From Stercorarius parasiticus (lineage: Eukaryota; Chordata; Aves; Charadriiformes; Stercorariidae): DNA of 64,000 nt. Below, piece after piece: positions 1-13,460 of this stretch; position 1 is the stretch's first letter, and each line of letters opens with the position of its first letter. Below the pieces are notes generated by a model. The model did not search any database. It was not told the DNA's origin and was given only the letters and a program-made list of their open reading frames with translations. Location: NCBI GenBank assembly GCA_013396915.1, contig VWZL01000901.1, forward strand, positions 186,001 to 250,000, written 5' to 3'. The translations under genes and the position numbers were made by a program.

Positions 1-3000
1 CTTGCAACTGCTCTCTTGGGAAGGAGGCAGTCAGGAAAAGGGAAGAGGGGAGCACAAATTGAAAGCAGTGGGCTAGAAAGCAAAGGGTGCGGCTAGCAAT
101 CAGGAATGTGCACACACTGCTCGGTCCATGGCTTCCATCCACCTTACATCTATAATCTCCCCTGACAGACCTGACATCGCACACAATGCGATCACTGGCA
201 CAGGAGGTACACAAACAGATGCAGCAACGTGTTAACAAAGGGACTGATGAAGGAACAAGAGATGAAAAAACCCTCTTACTTGTTGGCATTTAAAAATATT
301 GCTCCCAGGGAATTTAGAGGCTTTATGTAGTATAAACTTGGCTGGACACATGTAGCTCACTTTAACAGCTCAACTGGATCTGGATTCAGACACTTGTTTT
401 ATGTCACTCAGAACCAGACATTTAATGCAACCTTCCAGCTGTACAATGAAGCCCTATTTTACTATCCTGTGTGATGATTTGGCTTCCCTGAACTGAGATG
501 CCGTACAAATGCCCACTACGCAAACATAGATTCTTTTTCATTGCTAAAATAAGAGATTATCTAGCTTCTTAGCTTCTGGAAAAGAGGCAAAATTAACACA
601 CACATGTTTAAAAACTGGACCACATCACACTTGTTCCAACCAAAATGGTAGTTGCTCACTGGGGAGTGGCCACACATTTGCAGAAGCAGAAGTAAATTTC
701 ACAAGAGTCACTTTTCTTTGTTTGCATCATTAACTTTATTCTCTAAATGCACACACCAAAGTTGCACTTGAAAAAAGGTGATCTTAGGTGAAAGGAGTAA
801 AGTAAGTGAACAGGATTGTCCAGACTTGTATTGTTCTTTTTCTCTGTATTTCAATCCTGTTTTTAGAGCTGGTAGTCTACTGACAGCCTTGTGTAAGCAG
901 TCACAGCTCAGACATGAAAAATCATTGTGCCATGGATTCCTGACTTGAGGTGCAGATCAAGAAATAATTTATCATCACACAAACAAAACTCTGATTGCTT
1001 GGACTGCATTTAAATACACACACCATCAGGGCTCTGGCATGCCTTCCCCCTCAGCTCATATTCCCAAAGAAATTGTCTGGGTCCCTACTGTACCAGAGTG
1101 CCCAAAGAGAAATACAGGTACATAAAAGCAAACCACACCTCACATATCAATCTTGGATCAAATCATTCCTATACTGCAGCCTTTTTACAGAGGTTCAAAA
1201 CAGTCCTTGCAAGCGCCTACTGTGGTGCAACTGACAACACCGACATTTTAGATAGTTCGTTCTTAGTACTATTTGAGAGTGAGATGTGCATCCAGAGATA
1301 CCTTCCCATCTCCATTGCAGCACTCTGAGCATTCTGCTCCTGCTAAAGCATGAAACACTTTGAAAAATGCCAAGTGCACTCAGTTTCCATTTACCTCAAC
1401 ACCCTGCTCAGCACCTGGCAGTATCCAGCCCCAAAGCTTATTTCTGGCCAGTCTCGTCAAGCTTGCATCTAAACTTTGCAGCCAAGGCCTAGACACACAT
1501 GAAATTATTGTTCCTCCTTCATTGCTGTAAACTTCAAGTGAAATCTGAGTTGAGAAAAGACCTTGTAGCAGAATAAATGTCTGACGGTTTACGGTTAAAA
1601 GAACTGAGAAGCACATTTTGAAATTGCTGCTTATGTAACAAGAGCCTGAGAACTGCACTAATATTTAATTGAGGGAAGAGTAACTGAAGGAGAATTGCTT
1701 GGAGATCTGCCAGAAGGATTTTAACAGCTGGAAGTTGAAAAGTGATTAATTTTGACAGCAATAAACGCTCTATGTTCATAAGTAATTATGTTTAGATTTC
1801 TGAGCTGTTTGAATTCTTTTCTGTGTACTATTAACATTTTATTATCCAGATAGGAATTTGGATTATCTTTATTTAGTAAATTTATGAAAACCCACTTTTT
1901 CCCTAGCAGGTACCCACTGATTTTGGGAAAAGAAAAGTGAATGCAGCCTGGCATGAATCGTTCAGAAGAACTGGTCTCAGTGGAAAGTGACCACATATAT
2001 CTCCCATCTCTTGAGGAAAGACAAGGGATGACTGCCTGGGCAAGACCAAGAGAAGAGAGAGAAACACAGGGTGAGAAGGCTCAAGGAGGCAGTAGCTCCA
2101 AGAGGCTGTGATCTGCCCGCTAGACAGTTTTGTTAGCTCTCCTGACATGCAACAACTGCTACCAAAGCCATAGTAGTTACAGAACATAGTCTCCTTTGAA
2201 CAGATACAAGCATAACCCTGTCCATATCAAGAGAAAGGGGCAAGGGCAGTAAGCATAAGCTAAAGCCATTTCTTGAGAGTACCACATAATCAAACACCAA
2301 CATTGGAGTTGTCAATGTGTCAAAGTGATGTACACTGGCTGGACTTCACAGCTTGTTGCTGGATCTTCAAGACATGATGGGAACAAGCTATGGAGAGTGA
2401 GAGGAGTAAACAGATAGGCTTGGGAGTTATCAGCTGAGGGCAGGGCATCATCAGCCTTGAAACAGCTTACAGAGATTAGTGTGTGGAAGATGTGGTATGG
2501 TCCAAGCTATACAGAACATTCAGCCAGAAAGTAGACCCTCCCTGGACGCTCTTTACCTTAAGCACAATCCAGTACAAATCTCCTCCCAGCCAGGAAGGGT
2601 GACTAGCCCCATTACTTTCAGATACAGAGACGAAGGCATTGAGCTCACCAGTTGTAGGTTACCATCCTTTGAAGCCCACCCTTGAAAAAGCCAAGGTACC
2701 ATTGATATGAACAAGTGGAAGACATCACCAAAGCCAACTCTGACCCCCTGACTGTGTCTGAAAGAATGTGTCCAGGTGGCTGAGGATAAGAAAGTCCAGA
2801 GGAAGCAGATAAAACAACCTCTCTTAGTAAAGAACATGGCTGGGAATTTTTTCTTGCAAGTGTTATGGTTATGGCCATAGAAAACTCTCCACAATTAACA
2901 GAGAGTGAAGACTGTTTGCTGCGAGAGCCAGCTCTGAGGGACTGCCAGTTCTGGCACACAAACCTCTGAGGAGCTCGTGATGAAACACTACCTTCTGAAC

Positions 3001-6000
3001 AAGCACGTATTGCTGACGTGAGACAAAAGCAGCAGGCTCGTTTTGCAGCAGATTTCACAGGCCACACCCTGTACCGATAACGCAAACATCAATCCTCACG
3101 TCTGCCATCGGTGGAGGCTCACCTCCTGTCCTGTGAGGCCAAACAGAGCGACTGGCAGTGCAGTCCCCTATGCAGCCCCCTGTGTGGGCTGGGGGGCACC
3201 AGCTAACAGAGCAGGAAGCACAGGATGCCATGCCAGTGTAGCAAATCCATTGATAGGCACACACCAGCCATTAGATAAACACGTACGTGATCTCAGCATG
3301 GAGAGGGAGAACGTTTCAACAAACCCTTCTCTCTCTGCTGCAGATCGGCCTGTACAATGCTTAATAGAGGCTGATTTGTTGCAGTCCACTTTTGTCCTAG
3401 CATGGGAGTTTCCCAGGTTTGTATATAATCTCCTGGCTTTCTTCCTCATGATAAGAGGCATTTAAAATATTTGCCAAGCCCTTGGCATAACTTTTGCAAC
3501 AAAGAACTGGTAAAACGAGGAGAAAAATGCAGTTGCAGGAGGGCAGTTACATTTAGGAGGTGGCACATGGGAATTCTGCAGTGCTCCTTTGGTCCAGACG
3601 TGATTGGTATTTACACTGGTCTCTTTTAAAGCCAGAGATTAATTTAGACTAGATACCCAGCTTTCAAATGGCTTCACTTTAGGCAAATGATTTAGCTTAC
3701 AGGCTCTTTTGTAGACTTGGTTGCAACTGGGTGTGTTTCCTATGACAGTGATCCACGAGGAGGCTCATCCCCATCTTTCCCCTCCTACCTGAAACCAGAC
3801 TCAGAAACAACCATATAAAGAAAGGAGAGCAGGGTGAAGCAGAGAAGGAAAAGGCAGGTAAAGCATGGGATCTGTTGGGGCACACTTTATTTTCCAGGTG
3901 GGTCTGTTGAAATCAGGGAGAGATATCTAACACTGCGCCTATCATCACCTTTTTCCTTCATGGGAAAAATTACATGGCCCCTGTCAGCTCTAGAGACCTT
4001 TCACAGCAGCTAGAAGTGCAAGCAAGAACATCAGGCCCAAAAGTGGAAAGCCCAACTCTCTAATGGCCTCTGTGTTGAATCAAAAGGCTTGTTGGGTGAA
4101 CCTTCTGACTGCTCCAGTGTCAAAATTAAACTTTGCTCAAATGAGGCATCTGAGAAGCTGCCAAGAAGGAATGGACACTTCCTCCTCTGTAACCTCCCAG
4201 GGTTTTATTTCAGGAAGGGCTGACCAGGGGCTTGGCATTTATCCGCAGGAAGCATCATACTTATCCAGTCCCTTCCTACTCACCACATCCCTGATGTTAG
4301 GTAGCTTCAACTGCTAAATAAAGCAGTATGACTGCTATCCCCTGTGTCACTTCCACTCAGCTGTGCATTTAGCTGCTTGCTTTATATGCATGGAATATCT
4401 CATTTAATATTTCACTAAGTTACTTCAATCTTAGAAAAAGAAAGCATCAGGAAGATGGTCAAAATAAGCATCATGTGATATTAAGTGTTTTTGATGTTTG
4501 ACGTCATGGCACGTGTAATAGCGCTGTGCAAATTGGATTAGATTCAGAAACAGTCTCCTTTAGACTAGACTAGTGCGTATTTATTAAGCCTCCATCTAGG
4601 CAGTGTAAAACCAAAACTTCCTTCAAAAACAGCTTACCTCCACCCCACTTTTGCTCATTCTGTCATCAGTTTTTTCCATCAGATGACAGAGCAAAGGGAG
4701 GACAGTTAAGAGAGGAACAGTTCTTAAGAAGAACGAACAACCGTTAAACTGGAAAACCCTGTCAAACTCTCTGGTTGAAGACCCCCTTTTAAAAAACCTT
4801 TTTTTCCCTGCATACTTAGGGGCTCACAGCCACAAAGTGGGTATTACTGTGAAAGAGGGAGGATTCTGAGTCTCCTACTTGGGCAAAATGGATTGGGGAA
4901 TTATTTAGGCATGTCCCAGTTTGCCCAGATAACTGCAACAATTTCCCATGGCTTCAGGACCAAACTTGAATGGTTCTTAAACATGACACAGTAAGAAAAC
5001 AGAATCACAGTCCTGACATTTTTGGTTTGCATTGATAAAATGTACAAAACATGCACCCCATGTCTAGCAGCATTTCCTCTCTTCCTATTTGTTACACTGG
5101 GTTTTGTTATTGCAACCTTCTAATAGTCAGTTATAAGCAAACCACTTCGACAGCCAATGCAAAACACCGTGCAGAAATTTGCAGACCTCTGCAGAATTTG
5201 CCCTGCAGAAAGTGCAGAGGGGCAGGATTTGTTAGCACATTGCATGGAATTGCACTGCTTTCCTCACTGGCTGTTAGTGATCTAAGATGCTATCCTACTG
5301 CTAGCTAGTTGGAAAGGTAGCTCAAGTGCCAGTTGTAGTAAGTGGTAATTTTGACATGGCCTTCAACTGCGCAAAAATCTCAGGTAAACTGCAAACACAG
5401 ATGCTGTGGCATGTTAAATATTTGTTCTTCTCACTTGAGAACTGAGGACATTTCATACCTGATAAGAGCAAAACATCTTCAATGCATCACACTTTTAACA
5501 AGACTCACATACCTAAAAAACCTGTGGTCAGTTTGACGCTTGTTCTCACCCCACCGCGGCTCTACAGAGGCAGCATCTTCACATGAGTTTAATGACAATG
5601 TGCATTTGCAGTGAACCCCAGTAATATGTAAAATAGACTATCACTGGGGATTCCTTCACCTTCTTTCTAATGTTGTCTCTCATGATACAGCAGCGCCACC
5701 ACTGCCTCTCATGCTTTGCAATTCTGTTCTGTATTACTGCAGAGATGTTTTGGTTTTCTCCATGGAGGCAGTTAATAAAATTTATCGTTAGCTACAAACT
5801 CTGCAAATCCAGTCCCTGGAAGATAAGCCAATGCAATATGCTGTCTTCAAAGCTGGCAGGATCAAACTGAGCAGCATAATTTGGTGGGATTTCTGCCCAT
5901 AAGGGAGCTGAATGCCAGGTCATGCAGGGTTATCAAAGGCAAGTTATTTGTATTGCGAAGCAAGGGTGACCCTGACTGAGATCGCCATAGTCTTTGGATC

Positions 6001-6084
6001 TCCCAAGGTGAGGATGGGGTTAAAATAAAGGATTTCCTAAATCCGACTCTGTTCCAAAAAGGTTAGGGATAAAACTAGCAGCAA
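1..6084. other. Anonymous non-coding stretch, no gene recognised
   Basis: I see no exon, RNA gene or repeat I can name here. The longest open frames are a 146-codon frame on the minus strand (2645-3085) and a 140-codon frame on the plus strand (3043-3465). They match no family I know and look like chance frames in a somewhat less AT-rich patch (about 2.3-3.4 kb). That patch could be an old LTR or other repeat too decayed to name by eye. The rest is unremarkable AT-rich sequence. Confidence 0.6.
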
Positions 6085-6365
6085 TTACGTACTGTTATTA
6101 AAATAGCACCTAGAGGTGCATGCCAAGAACCTCGCTAAACACACAGAGATGATTCCTGCAGCAAGGAATTTTCAATATGAACAGACAAGACAAAGGCAGT
6201 ACTGTTATTCTCATTTTGCAAACACTGAACCAAGACACAGAGACTAAGTCACCACAGCACAGAGATTAGGTCACTTGCCAAGGTCATATGAGGGATCTGT
6301 TGTACAGCCAGGACCTGAGTCTATTTGTATGACTCAGTCAGAGTCCTATGCTTCATAACAGCAGT
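6085..6365 (-). mobile_element. Ancient MIR-type SINE (MIR1_Amn-like), antisense
   Basis: A tRNA-derived CORE-SINE remnant with no coding capacity. Read on the plus strand it gives, in order, 'tagcacctagagg' (about 6106), 'gctaaacacacagagatg', 'gacaagacaaag' and 'cacttgccaaggtcat' (about 6271-6286), then a decayed 'caggacctgagtct' end. This is the reverse complement of the classic MIR order, in which 'gtgaccttgggcaagt' marks the sense strand. The 'tagcacctagagg' block is the form I know from turtle and crocodile MIR1_Amn copies. Near full length, but diverged throughout. What I see is the ordered motifs; the family name comes from recall of the consensus. Confidence 0.8.
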
Positions 6366-6789
6366 CCCCTTACTCATCCCAAGTTTCCAGGACTGTGTTG
6401 GTCCAGTTTTGATTTTCAGAACCAAAAGTCAAAGAAATTTATCTCAGAATCCCATTGCACACAATCCCCACAGCAAAAAAATTCTGAATGCAGGAAGAAC
6501 ATGTTTCTGTAAACCAAGCCATGTTCTTTATAGGCCCACATCTTGAAGAGCCTCTTATTCAGCCAGACCTATGTTGCCACCCTGCCCACTGTTGCATGCA
6601 AGTACAATCCCAGCAACAGGCCATCTAATTGCTTGCCTCCTGTGCGAAAACGCCCATTTTTTACTACTTGCAAAAGAGTGGGAAGGAATCCTACCTAACC
6701 ACAGCCTTGAGCATCATGCCTGGCTAAAAATTTTTTGAGTGATTTATTCCACCAGTTTTCTGAAGATTACTTTAATGAATGTCTTACTT

Positions 6790-6823
6790 TAAACCAAAAC
6801 CAAAATCAAAACCAAACCCAAAT
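6790..6823. repeat. A/C-rich simple repeat (AACCAA-like)
   Basis: About 34 bases of imperfect alternating 'aaccaaa' / 'atcaaa' units. Too short and interrupted to be a strong microsatellite. Confidence 0.6.
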
Positions 6824-8229
6824 CTTTATACTCAACATCTCTGTTTCAAGGTCCAAACTAACGAAGGGGAGATTTCAAAGGCAGAAATGCCAGTATTTAA
6901 TTCTCACTTACTTTCAAGGACACTAGACACTTGGTGACCCTTTGTGCCCCTATAAAACTTTAAGTTTTCTGGGTCTTACATGTAGAATGCTGCACTTGGA
7001 CGGTCTCAAATTACTGAGAAGTCCTTTACTTCCAGAACTCAAACTGTGATATTTTATGTGCATGCTACAATAAGATGTCTCTGCTGTTCTGAAACCAGAT
7101 TGCTTATCTCTTCTGGCTGATACTGTCTTCCCCCCTAAGAATTTTACAGGAAATGAATGGGGAAGAGAGCAACATCTCTCTCTTCCCCACCGGCATTGCT
7201 TCCTTAAGAAGCAAAACAAGCCTTAGCTATTTTATCTGTAAGAGGCTTGACAATTCACAAGAGTAATTTCTGATGAGGCTCATATGTCTTGTTGACATGT
7301 CATTTGTTACCATAAAGAGTGCAGAACAATTTATATTACCATATTTTGTAAACATTATTTCTGGTGAATCTCTGATGTCCACTACCTCCTTCACCACCAA
7401 CTCTTTACTTAGAGGTCAAGCTCATTGGTTAGGTTATTTCCCATTAAAATTGATAGCTCTTTTCTAATTATTAAAGCTATCAAGATTCACAAAAGATTCC
7501 TGCTTTTCTTCTGGCACTCACCCATGCCTATAGATAAACCTTTGCTACCCTTGTTGGGGATTGTGTGCCTCTAGTTCATGAAAACATTCCCTGAAAAATG
7601 CCTAATTCTGCCAGAGACTCTGCCCATTGAAAGCAAAAGTAAGATTTCAACAGATTCTGGTGATACAGGAGCTGAATCTCTTTTGCCTCTGTTTCTGAGC
7701 CCCAGTGTTAAATTCACCTCTTAAATTCTGTAGGAAGATGAAAAGAGGAAGGAGGAAATTATTTCTGGAAGTATCCTGTTGCTGCTAAAGATATACTGGG
7801 TCAGGTTCACGTCTCACTTAAAAAAACCACAAACCCATAATTAAGTAATCATGTATTTCTCATTATTTATCCTACAGATCAGCACGTGGATCAGTGATTT
7901 CCAACACGATTGAGAAAGAGTCTGCAAGGAAGTCCAACTTACAAGCAGGAAGGCTTAAGTCCAACTCACCAACATAATAATGGAAGTTCTGTCATCTTCG
8001 AAGACAATCTCACAAAAAACCCAGAGCGCACTTGTTTTCTCACTAAGTAATTCTGGTTTTACAGATAGCGTCAAACTACTACACAGCTAATGCTGCTTTT
8101 AAAAATATAGCGTTTCATTGTCGGTTCATACAGAAGTTCAATAAAAATAGAAGGGTTGTATTCACTTTGAGGAATGCTAACAGAATACTTAGCTGTGAAT
8201 TAGAATATCAGATAAGCTAGTCCATATTG

Positions 8230-8480
8230 ACAAATTAATTATTTCTATCATTCATTGCTGGATTTTTTTTAATCAAAAACTCATTAAGTCAGTGGGTGAG
8301 CTGTTCTGAGGAGGAATAATCAAAAGATAATCACACCAGATTTGAATAATTTTATCACAGCTCATCCACTTTAGTCTTCTCTACTGATCTGAAGGATGAG
8401 ATTTGAACTTCATTACAATCTGATTATAAATACAATTCAGATGGATAGGAAAGTAATTTGAAGAAATTTTAGCCTGGTAA
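8230..8480. promoter_or_regulatory. AT-rich enhancer-like block (tentative)
   Basis: The block packs several homeodomain-type TAAT/ATTA cores ('aattaattatt', 'ctcattaagtc') with 'gaataatcaaaagataatc', a mix of GATA/TCF-like words, into 250 bases with no simple repeat. This composition is typical of vertebrate conserved non-coding elements, but I cannot see conservation from one sequence. It is inference only. Confidence 0.2.
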
Positions 8481-11400
8481 TGAGTTCCCTTTGAAGCTTT
8501 TGAGCTGGTTGTTGGACAAATTTGTGAACAATTATTGCTTGTCTACAAGGAACTAGGACATTGAAGAAGTTCTTGGATTTTATTAATTAAATTAGTTTCT
8601 AAGCAGAGAACGAAGAACACTACCATATAACTCTCTCTTTCATCACATTAAATATGCCTTCCACTGCTCTGATAGCTGAAAGTTTTTAAGGACCCCACCA
8701 CTGAGCTTGAGACCATGTCCATTTTTTTTCTAGCTACAGCCTCTGGTCTAATAAAAGAGATGCTTTCCTCTTACATCCATTATATCACTTAGATACCCAA
8801 AGCAACTTCAGCATTCCTTTGAGAAGCGGCTCAGGCATCATGTGCTCACCCAGCTCTTTCACAAGGGCTGTACCATTGCAGATCATGTCACTAGCACTAT
8901 TCAGCTGTCTTAGAAAACACAAAAAACTGACATGGTAGGTGGCACATCACGATCACTAGGAAGCAATGGCTACATATCATATGTGCAGTATCAGGTTCAT
9001 CATCATTACTACCTGCTCATCTTATTTACCTGATACAGAAACAGTTTTGCACTGGGTGCTCCCAGGAACAGGGATGGTGGTGCAAGTACATCTCTTGTAC
9101 AGAATGACCCATTGCAGGCCCCAAGGAACCACCTCTGTGCAATGACAAGCAGGCGCCATTTTTGGCAATGCTCTTTGAGTTTGTCCCAAGACCGTGCTTT
9201 TCTCTACAAGACAGAAGATTGCAAGACAGAAAGGTTTCTGCAATACATGCACACACACTGACTTATCAAGGTCTGCAGGTAAGGATAAAGGAGACTCACA
9301 AGCCTTTTTCAATAACCCAACTTCCCCTGCAGCTAGCATCTCAGTACCCCACAGCCATGCTGTAGGAGCTGCAGACCTTAGGACCATTCTTGGAGATGCT
9401 CCCTATGCCAGAGCATAGCATACAGAAACCTCAAGGCCTGACACTGACAGCGTAGTGCTCGGACCAGTGCAATGCAGATTGTACGTACAAGAAACAGGTC
9501 TGAACCACAACCTCCAAGCACCTCCAAACTCCGGTAGGGCCTGAGTTTGGAAAACTGCGTGTTTCAGAAAGCTATAGTAGTAAAAGCACCGATTCAGTAG
9601 CTGAGTTTAAAGACACATTCCAGTGTCTCATAGTGAGCCTCTAACAGCCCTCAGGACACTGTCTCAAAATGTGGTAATGCTACTCCCATGGTCATACACC
9701 TGGCAGAATAAGTGCTCCCTTCCATTAAAAATGTCATTAGCTCTAGGAATGCTAAGAGGTACACAGTACTCATTTGTATGCTGGTATCTACAGTATTCAG
9801 CCTCTCAGATTCTCAAGCAGACACAAAGATAACAGCAAACACAGAATGCATGTATTAATAATAAATTGATTTTCCTCTATGTGCCTGAAAACATTTTCTC
9901 ATTTAAGACATACATACCCATCAGTACTTCACACACATAAAATCTAAAAGGACTGTGGAATTAAGCCCGCCCAGATAACATGTTTGAGTACAACAATTCT
10001 TGTCCATGCTGAGGGCAGCATCTTGTTAACATGTGTCTTAGCGGTTTTTAACATAATGCATTAGCTCATTACAGATAAGCCCTAAGTATAAGCGGTCTGG
10101 GCAATCTAAGTGAGAGAAAGAATAGCGCCTTTCAAATGGATGAACTGACAGAACAAGAAGCTGAGATTTAACTTTGCCAAGCAGACTGTCTCAGCAACAA
10201 CTCCTATAAGAGAAGTGAAAGAAACTTCAAATGTTTCCCCTGATTTTCCTTCAGCTTGCTATTCCTAAAGATACCAGGGGCTCAGACAAATTGTTTAGGC
10301 TTGGAATTGGGAACATACAAAGGAACCCTGTCAAATGTTATTTACAAATTTCAGTTCTATCTTAAAAACATTCAGGGTTTTTTTTGGCCTCTAACAGTTC
10401 CTTTGAAAGGCTGTTAAAGGTCATCGCTTTTTTTGCTAGTTAAAAACCTCTTAACTTCTAGCCTAAGCCCATTAAACAAGGACAACTAGGTTTCAGCTAA
10501 TATGATATTCTGCATACGCAGAAACTAATGAAAAAATTCCCATAAACCTCAGTAGAACACATATTGCTCCTTCAGACTTGCAGTATATTAATATTAATTT
10601 GCCTATGTATTAAGACAGACAGAAACATTTGAAATAAGACTGTGCAATACTGCACCCAAAATACGTTATAGAAATGTTAGTAGAATTTAGATTATTGAGT
10701 TTCTGCAGAGATGTACATCGAAGTCACAGGATTGGGCAGCTTTATTGCTCACTCATGCTGGGAAGAGTTATTATTCATTGCTTCAAATTCTTCACTTTTA
10801 AAAGCACTATATACATTATCAACATGTAAAATAACCAGTGCTTTCTAAAATATTTATTACCTCCCATTACAAAAGAGAGCTATAAACAAAAAGAATGTTG
10901 GGGCAGCATTCTAAAGACTGATTTTAAATGGTGAATGCATCATTTTTTCTGCAATTTTTAATTGTTGAACAAGAGAGATTTGCTTTTGCAAAGTCAACAC
11001 ACTTTTTTTTTGTGCTTAGATCTGAGTAATCTGTGCAATTACCAAGCCAAACAAATCTAGACCAGACCTTGAGCCTAGAAGATGCTGAAAACTTTCACAT
11101 CTCCCTCCCACTACTTGCTGGCGTCACTTATCATTTTACATTATCTTCTCTTTGTTTCAAAGAATTTGGCAGCTTGTTGCCTTGTCTCAGTGAGCAGCTT
11201 GCTCCACGTCCTTTTTACGGAGTGCTCTGTACCTTGATATCACTTGTTCATCATGCAAGGCAAAGGGAGATTTTTTTTCTACAAACAGAATTGCCTGGAT
11301 TTCTAGTGGCATGTATAATACTGCAACTTTAATCCTTTCAAAGAAGCCTGTACATTTTGTTGCTCTGAAAACGTACTGAAGAAACTTTCCTAACATCTGA

Positions 11401-12542
11401 AGTCCCTTATTTATAGCCATACTTGGACTTTTTCACAGTCACAGAAGCAACACTGTGCAGCCAGTCCTGAGAGAACTCCCCAGTTACTGAACCAGGGCAC
11501 TGCTGGGGTATGTCTGCAGAGTCAGGAAAGTGGCTGTGTGAATGCTCTCTGCCACTCATATTGGAGGGGCTGAAGTCCACCCAACCCTACCTATAACTGG
11601 AATGAGAACGTGTGTTTTGGCTGCCTGTGTGCATGTGGACACGCCTTTTATCTTGATGCAATACAGCCAACACTTGGCGGATGTTGCCAGTTCTCAGACA
11701 ATTTGGGTTTTGGTGAGACACTTTCTATTGTGTCATGTTTGGTGAGAGGCAAGGAGAAGGCTTCTTGCTATCCTGGGACAGACATTTATTGCATTCTGCT
11801 GACTCTAAATGCAATCCAGGCTGGCTAGCTGAGATGATGACATCTACACTGTAGGCATCTAAAACTGGGCAAACAAAGACTCTTTGACAAGCATGAGTTT
11901 CATATTTTAGAAAATTTTACACTGAACTACTGGGGAAATCATGCATTGCTCATTTTCAATGTACACAGAATAGAAAAATCTTTAACTGTGTACTGCATTT
12001 GTTAAAAGAAGCGGTACTCTAACGACCATTAACACATGCATTTCAGTCCTTAATTTTTAGTTGTGATTATTCACATTCCATAGGAGTTCATTTTAATTCT
12101 CACTACATATTCCATGCCTGTGATTAAAATTATATTTAGAAATACTTTTTGTCTTTGCTTCCTCTGTAGATCACTAAAAAATTTAAAAAGCCCATGTTTG
12201 CCCACTTCAAATTCTCTGCAAACAGGTCACAAATCTATGCAGATTAGAAAGATTTGTTTTCAACAGCAAGTGTCTGCCATAAAGAAATCTGAATGCTGCA
12301 ATCTGTACCATTGCTTCTGTCAGTCAGTACCATGACTCTACACATATTAATGCACTGTCTCCTCCAGAAACCAAGCTCTCTGATGTCAGGTAGTTACTGT
12401 TGCCTGATTTCTAAGGTGCCTCTGGTTCCTCTGGCAATAGCATAAAATCAGATGATCAAGGATCAGGTCTTTAGATGTACTTTGGAGCCCAGCAGAGCAG
12501 ATGGTGAGATTTTTAAACCCTGCCATGAATATTGAGGCAATC

Positions 12543-13278
12543 CCAAGAAAAAATACAGGCTGTGTGGAGAATGGATTGAGAGAAGCCCTGAGGAGAAGGA
12601 CTTGGGGGTGTTGGTGGACAAGAAGTTCAACATGAGCTCGCAATGTGCGCTTGCAGCCCAGAAAACCAACTGCATCCTGGGCTGCATCAAAAGAAGCGTG
12701 GCCAGCAGGTCGAAGGAGGTGATTCTCTCCCCCTACTCCACTCTCATGAGACTGCACATGAAGTACTGTGTCCAGCTCTGGGGCCCTCAGCACAAGAAGG
12801 ACATGCACCTGTTAGAGTGGGTCCAGAGAAGGGCCACGAAGATGCTCAGAGGGCTGGAGCACCTCTCCTATAAAGACAGATTGAGAAAGCTGGGGTTGTT
12901 CAGCCTGGAGAAGAGAAGGCTCCAGAGGGACCTTACAGCAGCCTTCCAGTACCTAAAGGGAGCCGACAAGAAAGATGGAGAGGGACTTTTCACAAGGGCA
13001 TATAGTGATAGGACAAGGGGTAACTGTTTTGAACTGAAAGAGGGTAGATTTAGATTAGATATAAGGAAGACATCTTTTATGGTGAGGGCAGAGAGGCCCT
13101 GGAACAAGTTGCCCAGGGAAGTTGTGGATGCCCCATCCCGGGAGGTGTTCAAGGTCAGGCTGGATGGGGCTTTGAGCAACCTGGTCTAGTGGGAGGTGTC
13201 CCTGCCCATGGCAGGGGGGTTGGAACTAGGTGATCTTGAAGGTCCCTTCCAACCCAAACCATTCTATGATTCTATGAT
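12543..13278 (+). mobile_element. CR1 LINE, 5'-truncated, 3' end intact
   Basis: A non-LTR retrotransposon copy covering the last quarter or so of the element. It begins in ORF2 sequence ('aaatacaggctgtgtgg') and runs through the ORF2 stop, the short 3' UTR ('ccatggcaggggggttgg', 'gatcttgaaggtcccttcc') and the terminal ATTCTATG tandem ending at 13278. 5' truncation and a repeat-tipped tail without poly(A) are hallmarks of CR1. The 3' end type ('aaccattctatgattctatg') matches the minus-strand copy at 42757. It lacks the reverse transcriptase catalytic core and cannot move. Confidence 0.97.
12602..13189 (+). pseudogene. CR1 ORF2 C-terminal remnant (195 codons, open)
   Basis: This is the C-terminal part of the CR1 ORF2 polyprotein, after the reverse transcriptase palm. 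It reads [15 protein letters not shown] sequence, then SQCALAAQK, the '[18 protein letters not shown]' block, '[15 protein letters not shown]' and the '[15 protein letters not shown]' block, ending in DGALSNLV before the stop at 13187-13189, which looks like the normal ORF2 end. The start Met at 12602 is internal to the real ORF and not a true initiator. The frame is open throughout, so this copy is probably younger than the others here. No endonuclease or RT catalytic residues remain, so no enzyme is expected. Confidence 0.93.
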
Positions 13279-13460
13279 CTGTTTATACTTCATCCATGGC
13301 TACCTAACTGAGCTTAGACTCCAGATCTCAGGCACTGCCATCTAAGTGCTAAATTGGACAAGTATAAGATCTAGGTATTTTTAAAAAAGCAGATTTAAAA
13401 ACCGTCTCTTGTCTGGTGCTGGTCTGAAGGCTTCCAGTGAAAGCAGAAAGTCCTCAATTA

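Larger units (their letters stand above)
6366..12542. other. Unique AT-rich non-coding stretch
   Basis: No exon or RNA gene is recognisable. It contains a short A/C-rich simple repeat (6790-6823), an AT-rich block with clustered homeodomain-like cores (8230-8480, listed separately) and scattered short frames of about 120 codons or fewer that resemble no known protein. The last few hundred bases lead directly into the CR1 at 12543. Confidence 0.6.

Noticed and set aside
2340..3060. Possible endogenous retrovirus LTR
   Set aside because: I could not find paired terminal TG/CA ends, a polyadenylation layout, a primer-binding site or any gag/pol frame.
3043..3465. 140-codon plus-strand frame as a possible exon
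   Set aside because: No family motif, no convincing splice context, and a comparable frame exists on the other strand; expected by chance in GC-richer sequence.
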